Of a stretch of 64,000 bases of DNA, positions 55,501 through 64,000 are shown piece by piece. Within the stretch, counting starts at the first letter, position 1, and each line of letters begins with the position of its first letter. Source of the DNA: Solanum dulcamara (lineage: Eukaryota; Streptophyta; Magnoliopsida; Solanales; Solanaceae). A model generated the notes under the pieces. The model had not been told where the DNA came from and ran no database searches. It was given only the letters and a program-made list of their open reading frames with translations. The stretch lies in assembly GCF_947179165.1 (NCBI RefSeq), contig NC_077245.1:47021286-47085285 (forward strand), written 5' to 3'. Made by a program: the position numbers and the translations under genes.

Positions 55501-56750
55501 GAGTTGAGTTGAGATGAGTTATCTACGGAGTTTGCCCTGGCAAGGTAGCCTCCATTGTCTCGATACATGAGTCATCATATTTCTTATAATAGCTCGCATG
55601 GTCTTAGATGTTGGTTAAAGGTCTTATCCCACACAAATTGAAGTTAAGTTATGAGTTGAAAGTTGAAGTTGTATGATATGCATTGACTATGTGATTGATA
55701 TGTTTTAAAATGCTTTTAAGATTTACTCATTTTCATTATGATTGGTCATGCATCTTATGGCATATTGATTACTTTCTTTTACTTGTTCATGTATATCTCA
55801 CATACTTAGTACATTCAAACTTACTAATGCATATTTTTTGTACATTGTGTCATAATATAGGGATGGACGACACTCAGGACCATCCTATTCCTTGCTAGAG
55901 ATTGCTCTAGATTTTTTAGTTAGCCAAGGAAATCCTAGTAGAAACCTAATGTCACAAACTACATTACCCGCATAGGATTTCCTTCATGGCCTAGCTAGTG
56001 GATCCATATATAGCACAATTGAGTTGAGTTGAGATGAGTTATCTATGGAGTTTGCCCTGGCAAGGTAGCCTCCATTGTCTCGGTATATGAGTCATCATAT
56101 TTCTTGTAATAGCTCGCATGGTCTTAGATGTTGGTTAAAAGTCTTATCCCACACAAATTGAAGTTAAGTTATGAGTTGAAAGTTGAAGTTGTATGATATG
56201 CATTGACTATGTGATTGATATGTTTTAAAATGCTTTTAAGATTTACTCATTTTCATTATGATTGGACATGCATCTTATGGCATATTGATTACTTTCTTTT
56301 ACTTGTTCATGCATATCTCACATACTTAGTACATTCAAACTTACTAATGCATATTTTTTGTACATTGTGTCATAATATAGGGACGGACGACACTCAGGAC
56401 TATCCTATTCCTGGTTAGAGATTGCTCTAGATTTTTAAGGAGTTGGTGAGTCCTCATTCTATCGAGGACATGACTTTTATTCATATTCCTATTGCTTTGA
56501 CTTTCTCCTATTATTAGGGTGATCTACGAGCTTGTCCTAAGACCCCATCAAAGGCTATACTAGAGGTATGATTAGATGTCTTATGATGTAGTCCAGATTG
56601 GTCGTTTATTGAGTTAATTATTCTTAGTCTTTTTCCCCACTTGATGATTACTTCAGCTTATATATTCATGTTCTTTACATTATGCATATGATGTATGCTA
56701 AGATGACTTATGGTTGAGGTCCCTCGCTTTTCGATCTCCGTATCATGACT
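52581..56750 (+). repeat. 3' LTR of element D, expanded by a tandem array
   Basis: It starts TATAAGACT (TA for TG) and matches the LTR at 25828-27497 outside the array. Shared blocks include 'taatagctcgcat.gtcttag' and 'acttagtacatt'. Without four extra 520-bp units it would be about 2.1 kb. The right end near 'ccgtatcatgac' is approximate. Confidence 0.8.
53841..56436 (+). repeat. Five-copy 520-bp tandem array inside D's 3' LTR
   Basis: Units begin TAGCCAAGGAAATCC at 53841, 54361, 54881, 55401 and 55921, exactly 520 bp apart; the last ends near 56436. Copies differ at only a handful of positions each. Each unit contains a TATATAG element (first at 53927) and, near its end, the inverted repeat CTAGAG-ATTG-CTCTAG (perfect in three of five). 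A 67-codon frame recurs in each copy simply because the copies are alike. Confidence 0.95.
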
Positions 56751-58135
56751 TGGCCCTAATTCCGGTTTTGACATAATGGCTCCTTGAAATATAGCATGAA
56801 CCTCAACCTAGTCAAAGTCATGAGATATACTTAATCAAAACCATCTACATCATGATAATATTTTCATGAAAAATCACACTTAAATCAAAGTGATTGAATC
56901 ATGGAAAACCTTCATGGTGAGATTACTTCCATTTTGAAGCAAACCTTTGTTTCATAAAATTCATGTTGATACTTCATCTAAAGCATCCTTATAATAATAG
57001 TAAAAAATTTATGATGAATGTATAATTATTCAAAAATAGTTCATAATAATAAAATAGGCATAATGCATAGATTCATGAGAAATTCATCAAACATGTTTAA
57101 TTAAGATCAATTCGAGCATAATAAGATCAACTAAAGTGGAATAGATCAAAATTGATTGAACCTAATGAAAGATCACCAAAATCTAGGGTTTAGAAAAAAT
57201 CATAAAGTGGAACTGAAAATACTTTGGGACTCCATGTGTGCAAAGAAATCCATAGATGAATTTTCCATATACCTTGAAGAATCCTAGCCTTAAACCTTGA
57301 CAAGGAGACTTGAATTCTTTAACCGCATCTTGATTTGTAGAAGAAGACCATGTGAGAGTTCCTTGAGAGCATTAGAGATTTTTACGTGAATGAGAGGCAA
57401 TGGAGAAAATATGGAGGGCTTTGGTATTTATAGTTCCTAGGAGAAAAGCCATAAATGACCTTGATGTAATATTAAAAGAATAAAAAATATCCAAAATACT
57501 CCTAATAATTAACTGTCGAAGGTGACCTATGAGCCCTACCAATGGGCCCTACCTACTGGTCGTAGGTTACTCTATCGGTCATCAAATTGGGTCATGTAAT
57601 CAGGGTAAAAATCCATGTTTATGTTGTTCCCTCTTTGACCCACTCCTATGGGTCATAGAGTCTCCTATAGTTAGTAAACTTCTTCGTCCTGCACGACATT
57701 AGAACAAAATATTTTAACTTCACCCTATGAACCACCCTAAGGTTCATATATGACCCTATGGTACGTAGACCTCGTTCATCCGGTACAACTTCAAAATACC
57801 ACTTTCTAAATATCCAACTACAGGACCCCGTACGTCCTGTATCTCTTTCTACGACCAGTAGGGACTACTCATCCTACCAACTCAGAAGTTTAGTGTTCTG
57901 AAACAATAATACATTGTCTCCTATGGTCCATAGGTCCTTGTACGGACCATGAGTGGGGCTGATCCAAAACTTCTGAGACTTGTAAAATTTCCCAACTGAG
58001 AGTCATTCCAATGACTCCATTCAACAAACCATAAAACCCTATACTATCCCAAGATAGGTTTGTCTACACTGGCACCACAAGCATTTTTCTGTAACTTTCT
58101 CTTCTAGCTAACTTTTGAACTTCTAGGGTATTACA
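56751..58135 (-). repeat. Minus-strand solo-type LTR K
   Basis: Minus-oriented landmarks are present: 'gggactccatgtgtgcaaagaa' near 57226 and 'ttccatataccttgaag' near 57264, matching about 7308-7345 in LTR A. The right end gggtattaca gives the minus-strand LTR start TGTAATACCC. The left edge against D's LTR is uncertain, and no matching duplication was found. No internal region accompanies it. Confidence 0.65.
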
Positions 58136-58916
58136 TGAGGTGGCTTTGAATTGTCCCAAGTCAGTGATTTGACCCATTAGAGAAAAGTTGAGAACTGCCT
58201 AGAGTAAATAGAAATGTTATGCTGATGTGAGGAAAAGAGAGCTTGCTTTTAATGTTGATGATTGAGTATTTAAAAATCTCACATATAAATGGTGTGATGA
58301 TTTGGTAAAACTGGGAATATCACTTCTAGATATATTTGACCTTATCAGATTTTGAGAAGTTTTGACAAGGTGGCTTATGAGTTGGACTTCTTCTTAGAGT
58401 TGGAATAACCGCGTCTAGTATTTTATTTATCCTGATTGAAGAAGTAAATTGGTGATCCGACATTTGTTGTGCCTTTAGAGAGTTCTAGTGTAATGGAAAG
58501 TATCTCTTAGGAAGAGGTCATTGATGAGTTTTTAGAATATCAAGTCGTAAGTGTAAGGAATAAAGAAGTCAATTTAGTGAAAGTCTTTTGGATGAATCAG
58601 TTAGATGAAGGTGCTACTTTTGAAGCAGGAGCAGTATGATGTCTACGTATGCCCATCTCTTTCTTTCTAGTTAAATTTTAGTTTGAGGTACTAGTTCATC
58701 CTATGTACTCATTAAATTAACGCCTTTCAACAATTCTCATGTTTTCCTTTGTATGCATGTTCATGAAATTAATTTTAAACTTCATGTTTTAGCTTGGAGT
58801 ATGTCACTCCTCATGTTTTATGTGTTTTTTATTCATGTTTTGTTGTAGATCATACCCTACTCTTTTCATGCCTAGTTGAACCTCATTCTAGGATGAATAT
58901 GACCAAGGGAGTGTAT
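58136..58916 (+). pseudogene. Element F integrase C-terminus, chromodomain remnant and 3' end
   Basis: Plus-strand translation in pieces gives ADVRKRELAFNVDD, a Gly-Lys-rich region and YELDF-like sequence, typical of integrase C-termini, heavily broken. 'aggatgaatatgaccaaggg' leads to the LTR at 58917, as in D and E. All upstream coding sequence of F is missing, cut by LTR K. Confidence 0.65.
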
Positions 58917-60909
58917 TGTAATATGGCCAAAAGTACCTTACTAAGATGAAATGAAGAAACTGCAAAAAAGTTGTTGAAGTCTGCAACGTTCAATTTCATG
59001 AGAGGTGTTTATGGACAATATTAACTTTCACGATTCGTGGAAGCCAATCATGAAAGGGACTTCAGAATGTGAAATTTTGGGAATTAGGTTCATGAGAGGT
59101 TTTATGTTCCGTAAAGGTTTTCATGGACCGTAGACCTAGTTGGAGACCATTTTGAGAAAGTTTGAAAATTGTTTGCTCAGGACTGATGATTTTACGAGTC
59201 GTAGAAATTTTATGGATCTTGGGAATGGTCCATTGACTGAAGTACTAAAAGTTTTTAAATTTAAAAGGAACTCCTTGACTTTTGCAGATGACCACTACAG
59301 GTCATAGAAACCTTTACATACCTTGGAACCATCCGTACAATGGAACTTAAGAACTCAAATCTTCAGCTTTAAAGAGCACTTGTATGAGTCATAGTGATTT
59401 ATATGTATTGTAGAAACGTCTGTAGAGTTGAACTCAGAAAGTTCAAAATTTACCTCTGATTTTTATGAACAGTTTTATGGTCTGTACATGTTTATAGGGT
59501 CGTAAATGGCATCCATAATCCCTATTCGGTAGCTTTTACTCAAGGTAATTGGGTCCTTTCCCACTTTTTTAATCCCTATGTCATTTTAGCCTATTCTAAG
59601 TGGGTATAAATGAATCCTAAAGTCCCTAACCTCTCCATTATCTCATAATCTTCCAACTCCAGTTTCTTCTTTCTCAAGTCATCTCTCTCAAGTAACCTAG
59701 AACTCTTCAAGCTTCAAGTCTCTTTTCAGGATTCCAAGCTAGGGCTTCATTGAGGTATGTGGATACTCATCAATGGGTTACTATTCATCCATTGGACCCC
59801 AAAAGAACCTCAATTTCTCCACTATGATTCTTACCCAATCCAGGGTTTCATGATTTCCTTATGGGTTCAATTGATTTTAATTGTACTCTTCATTATGTAT
59901 CATCAAGGAGTTATTCTTATAATTTGTAGATTTTTAGAAATGACTCAGTATAACTAGATTTTTAGTGTTTCATATAATATGATTTCTGATTATCATTTTT
60001 TTCAATGGGAGATTACTTAGCATCGAGTTGGACTAGTGAAAATTACCCCAATTCAAAAACTACATGCTACCATAGGTTGTCCCAATTTGATGTAACTTAG
60101 AGCCTGTTTGGATTGGCTTAAATGCTGGTCAAACGATCTTTTAAGTTATTTTCAACTTTTGGAAATCTTTGGCAAATCTAAAAATTTCTAAAAATAAGTT
60201 AAAAGTCATGTTGAAGCTAATCCAAGCATATTGGGCCCTTATTGGTGGGGCAATACACCCTACTTCATGTTATAGCACACATTGTTATATGTCAATTAAG
60301 GATACCTCCCACACTTATGTTATGATGTTTTAGGAATATACATGACCTTGTACTATGATATCAGAATCAAATCATTAGTTTTATCTTATGTTTATTTGCT
60401 CATTATATTGTCATATTTTCAAATTTATCATGTTTATATGTTATGTTTAGGCATGTTTCCCATACTCAGTACATTCCAAGTAATGACCGCATACTTTCTA
60501 CCTATATTGTTTCACAACATAGATTCTGACGAGCATCATCAAGCCGACGATTAGTGCAAGTTCTTATCAGCTTGATGGTGTCTTTGGTGAGTCTTCATGT
60601 TCCGAGGATGGGTTTATCTTTTAGGCTTTCCTATTAGTCTTCTAGTATTAGATTTTAGTGTTAGCTAGGGACATGACCTAGTACTCACCTATGTAGTAGA
60701 GGTTTTCACACAATCAATTAGACTTTCACTTATGTGTTGTATAAGATTCTCTTTTATGTTATTCTGACCTATAATAGACGTACTCCACTTCTCACGTTAT
60801 TTAAATTATGTATGAATCTTAGTGTCATTCTTTTCTATATGGTTAGCTTGGGGTCTCTCGGGACTCTTGGGTCTATGTCATGTATCAGGGGTAGTCTCGG
60901 GTCATGACA
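58917..60909 (+). repeat. 3' LTR of element F
   Basis: It is 1993 bp, starting TGTAATATGGCC after a polypurine-like tract and ending GGGTCATGACA, so both termini are TG/CA. It carries the usual landmarks (ggtatgtggatactcatcaa near 59753, catactcagtacattcc near 60457). Confidence 0.8.
60101..60232. mobile_element. Short MITE-like foldback inside F's LTR
   Basis: TGTTTGGATTGGCTTA (60105-60120) pairs with the reverse complement of GAAGCTAATCCAAGCA (60213-60228), 13 of 15 positions over the shared part. The interior is A+T-rich. It resembles a common solanaceous foldback family recognised from memory. No target duplication was established. Confidence 0.55.
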
Positions 60910-62095
60910 TAGGAAGGATCATGTTTGGCAACACGATGGAAAAAAATAATTCATTTTAGGCTCAAAGGGGATGTCTAAGATTAAATGAAAACGACCTAGG
61001 TTCATCTTTTGACAAAGTCAAATCTAGAATCTCTCCTTGAAATACATTTTGGAGTCAGTTCTAGACAACATTCATATACACGGATGAATCAAATCCTTTT
61101 CGCAAAAGGAATTATAATCCAACAAAATCTTAAGTTAGTATCAAAATCAATTAGATTGAATGACTTTTGACAAACTAAAATGGAAAGAGTTTTACTATCA
61201 CTAGTAAGTCACAAAGCCAAAACAAGAGTGCATGTGTGAATACATGATATTTCTTTTAATGCACTTTTTCTGTTTTTGAAATCATTTTAGACCTTATTTT
61301 ACCAATTAAACTTTTTGGTGGTCCCTCTTGCAAGAGTTGTGACATAAGACTCAATTCAAAATTAAACCTTGACATTTTCTCTTAAGATTGTCTCCTCCAA
61401 ATCTTTCATCGGGAAACACCAACCCGATTCGAAACAAAATGACTCAAATAAGATAAAAGAAAAAGGAAAGTGTACTACGTGGGAAAGAACTGTGGCATAA
61501 ACAAAACCCATTGAGTTTATTGAAGTAACTCTTATTTTCCCCCAATCTTGAAACAAGCAATTCCCTCATAAAGATTTACAAAATAAGAAAGTGTACCTGG
61601 ATTGTGATGGTCAAACTTGACCGGAGAAATGCCAATGAAGATCGACTGTAGTAAGAGGGGCGTAGAAGATGAAAACCAGGGGTTGCAGGCTGCAAGGAAC
61701 TGATGATGCAAAGTGGTAAAGTGGCGTTAGGCAACACAAAATCGGTGACTCACACATGAAATGCCATTGGAAGTGATATGTTATGAAACACCATAAGTTT
61801 TTTGTGTGCAGCTACCACGGGGATAGGAAATATACAATTGTGATGGGACGTTTGACATATTAGATGCCAATTTACCTTTAAATCTGAAAGGTGTTTTTGT
61901 TAAACTTGAAAGTGATAATATAGATCTAGTGGTTCACCTTTTAAATGCCGGTTACTGAGAATGGCTGCCAACTCTCTATTACTAAAGTGATGTTGATGGG
62001 CTATCCACATGAAGAGATCGATGGCCGCCCTTTTTTACCCATAGATAGATATTCACTTAACTTTATCCTATTTCTCAAGGAATACTAACATTTTT
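60910..62095. other. Unassigned low-similarity DNA, possible exon-like fragment on minus strand
   Basis: No LTR landmarks or pol similarity here. Around 61600-61790 the minus strand has higher GC and a 'CACAATCCAG|GTACACTTTC' junction that could be a 5' splice donor. No convincing open frame follows; the 64-codon frame at 61362-61556 is not recognised. This is the only stretch in the window not explained by repeats. Confidence 0.3.
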
Positions 62096-62305
62096 CTCTA
62101 AAAGGAAGAATAGATATGAACTAATGAACACTTGGTTGCCTCCAAAGAAGAGCTTAATTTAACGTCATGACATGATGCTAGATTATTCCCTTCATTACCG
62201 ATAGCTACATTCTCATAAATATCAGCTACCTTTAATAGTCCCAAACATTTGGATTTAAACCTTCAAGGGAACAACCTCTGTCATAAGTTAAAGAGTAATA
62301 CATAA

Positions 62306-62568
62306 TGTCACAACCCAAGGTAGACCCTAGACGTGACATGATGAATAAGATCCTGAAAAATCCTAAACAACCTCTTAACATAAACATGAATTAAGATTAA
62401 ATAACATACACATAATAAAACTAAAAGTGGAAGATAAACCTCAAATCTAGCAATCTCAACATAAAAGAATCATGAGATAACACCTGTGATTACAAAAAAA
62501 ACTTGCTATGTCTGACATTGCCATTACTAACCATTGACGGGGGCATAGGACAAGCCCTAACATTTTTC
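62306..62568 (-). repeat. LTR M left end, first copy
   Basis: It begins tgtcacaacccaaggtagac, the left end of a minus-strand LTR (LTR end ...GGGTTGTGACA). It breaks off where the second duplicate begins. Confidence 0.6.
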
Positions 62569-62889
62569 TCTAAAAGGGAAGAATAGATATGAACTAATAA
62601 ACACTTGGTTGCCTCCAAAGAAGAGCTTAAGTTAACGTCATGACATGATGCTAGTTATATACATCCAAGGTTCTTCAAGGTAGATACTATGAATCAAGGA
62701 ACTTCCTCTAGCACCACCCCCAACTAATGTTTATCTCTATACCAATTAACCTTGAAAATGTGTCCATTATTCCCTTCATTACCGATAGCTACATTCTCAT
62801 AAACATCAGCTACCTTTAATAGTCCCAAACATTTGGATTTCAACTTTCAAGGAAACAACCTCTGTCATGAGTTAAAGAGTAATACACAA

Positions 62890-64000
62890 TGTCACAACCC
62901 AAGCTAGACTCTAGATGTGACATGATGAATAAGATCCTGAAAAATCCTAAACAACCCTCTTAGCATAAACATGAATTAAGATTATAAGGAAACTTACATA
63001 AATATACAATATTAAGAAAATATTTACCATCTATAGCAATAAAAACAATTTACTGAATATTTATACTACAGTTTTAATACATATTGCAGAGAACTATTTA
63101 TAAAACATATATAATACAAGTTTATTAGATGGATAATAAATTTATCACATACTTTAATAGACTTATAATACATTATGTTAGTTTCTTACTACACAAACAT
63201 AATATATATTTTAAAACACTTATAATACATTTATATTGTATGCATAATTCACTTTTAATACAAGTATAGATTTATCATAGTATTGCTATATATTGCTATA
63301 AATGGTAATAAATAAAAAATATCGCTGAAATCTGTAATTATTTTTTAAAAAGCACTCAATCAAGTAATTTTCCTATTAAATAACATACACATAATAAAAC
63401 TAAAAGTGGAAGATAAGTCTCAAATCTAGCAATCTCAACATAAAAGAATTATGAGATAACACCTGTGATTACAAAAAAACTTGTTATGTCTGACATTGCC
63501 ATTACTAACCATTAACGGGAGCATAGGACAAGCCCTAGATCACCCAAACAATCTAAGTCAAAATTTATGAAGAGGAAGACATAAGAAACCATAATGGTTG
63601 CTCCCTCGAAACCTGCAGACTTACCAAGTAGTTTAGTGTCAAACACAAGTTGTACTAGCCACGAGAGTTATGAGTAGTGTCGGACCCTATATTATGAGAT
63701 AATGTAGTCACAAGTATGCATTAGAACATATAATGGACTAAGTATATGATAAATATGCATATCATAAATAAGAAATCATATTAAGCATAAACATGAACTG
63801 CATGACCAAAGTCCTCTACGAACTTGAAAGTAAATCATAAATTATGAGATAAGGACAATGCATTATTGAAAGACATAGTGAAAAGCTTTATGAAAAACAT
63901 AGTTCAGGTTGTGGGATACTAATCTTAACAGGCAACAAAAGCATGTAAGATATAACAAGGAATCTGGTGTAACTGCTACACCAAAAATGGAGAGGCTACT
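62890..64000 (-). repeat. LTR M, second copy, runs off the window
   Basis: Begins tgtcacaacccaagctag. It continues with 'gacttaccaagtagtttag' near 63621 and 'gactaagtatatgat' near 63732, the order seen in LTRs A and B. Its internal region, if any, lies beyond the window. Confidence 0.65.
62985..63374. mobile_element. 390-bp AT-rich MITE-like insertion
   Basis: Bounded by ATTA at 62981-62984 and 63375-63378. The uninterrupted sister copy reads aagATTAaataac near 62394-62405. Ends are weakly inverted: TAAGGAAACTTAC against AGGAAAATTACTTG. It contains no gene and is very A+T-rich. A TTA target (PIF/Harbinger style) is also possible from the same bases. Confidence 0.7.

Larger units (their letters stand above)
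62096..63540. repeat. Tandem duplication spanning the left end of LTR M
   Basis: Unit one is 62096-62568 and unit two 62569-63540. Shared blocks: 'cacttggttgcctccaaag' (62129 and 62604), 'ccttcattaccgatagct' (62189 and 62776), 'tgtcacaaccc' (62306 and 62890), 'aagtggaagataa' (62425 and 63404). Unit one lacks about 110 bp (62657-62766 of unit two); unit two contains the 390-bp insert at 62985-63374. Confidence 0.85.

Noticed and set aside
54135..56418. Five copies of a 67-codon open frame at 520-bp spacing
   Set aside because: The frame repeats only because the DNA units are nearly identical. The single-copy equivalent at about 27000 is not kept as the same open frame.
53841..56436. Regularly spaced repeats as a possible CRISPR-like array
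   Set aside because: Units are 520 bp and contiguous without spacers, in a plant retrotransposon LTR. This is a tandem duplication.
58136..58140. TGAGG as target duplication of LTR K
   Set aside because: The same five bases occur near 56714, but no LTR terminus follows them there, so the match is probably chance.

Overview
The window is repeat-rich plant nuclear DNA with no complete host gene that I can support. The sequence relatives I recognise (chromovirus-type gypsy pol genes, tRNA-Met and tRNA-Asp type primer-binding sites, a plant L1-type LINE with a DUF4283 ORF1, long A+T-rich LTRs) suggest a solanaceous genome such as Solanum or Capsicum. That taxonomic guess rests on recognition only, with no search. 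Almost every base lies in LTR-retrotransposon remnants nested in one another, as expected of pericentromeric or other heterochromatic DNA.

Left nest (1-21595). Element A is a minus-strand gypsy remnant: 3' LTR 1-1198, 3' untranslated stretch 1199-1560, an intruding LTR remnant about 1561-4150, broken gag 4200-5154, leader and tRNA-Met type primer site to 5367, and 5' LTR 5368-8353 continuing at 21399-21595. Element H (8354-21393, minus strand) sits inside that 5' LTR, flanked by the 5-bp target duplication GGAGG. H has two 1.7-kb LTRs, a tRNA-Asp type primer site and a gag remnant, but no pol. Inside H is a younger minus-strand LINE (L, 10486 to about 16960). It keeps an intact ORF1 (519 codons), an open ORF2 tail (zinc-binding region plus RNase H), and then, in the same frame after one TGA, 857 further open codons built of diverged repeats. 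Its endonuclease and reverse-transcriptase core is deleted.

Middle (21596-25827). A plus-strand LTR (G) interrupts the end of A's LTR. It is followed by a minus-strand LTR fragment and by element E, a plus-strand gypsy remnant reduced to leader and integrase tail.

Right nest (25828-56750). Element D is a plus-strand chromovirus. Its left LTR (25828 to about 27497) also serves as the 3' LTR of E. D runs through gag and protease into reverse transcriptase, where element B (29488-49469, minus) is inserted with target duplication CCCGA/CCCGG. Element C (29509-41407, minus) is inserted in B's left LTR with target duplication TAGGG. A plus-strand LTR (J, about 31373-32864) interrupts C's left LTR. 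D resumes in the same codon at 49470 and ends in a 3' LTR (52581 to about 56750) that holds five 520-bp tandem units.

Right end (56750-64000). A minus-strand solo-type LTR (K) is followed by the pol tail and LTR of a plus-strand element (F, to 60909), about 1.2 kb of unassigned DNA, and a partly duplicated minus-strand LTR (M) that runs off the window. One duplicate of M carries a 390-bp MITE-like insert.

Most coding remnants are dead: in-frame stops, frameshifts, lost catalytic residues. The exception is the LINE, whose frames are all open. Element letters above are local labels used throughout.
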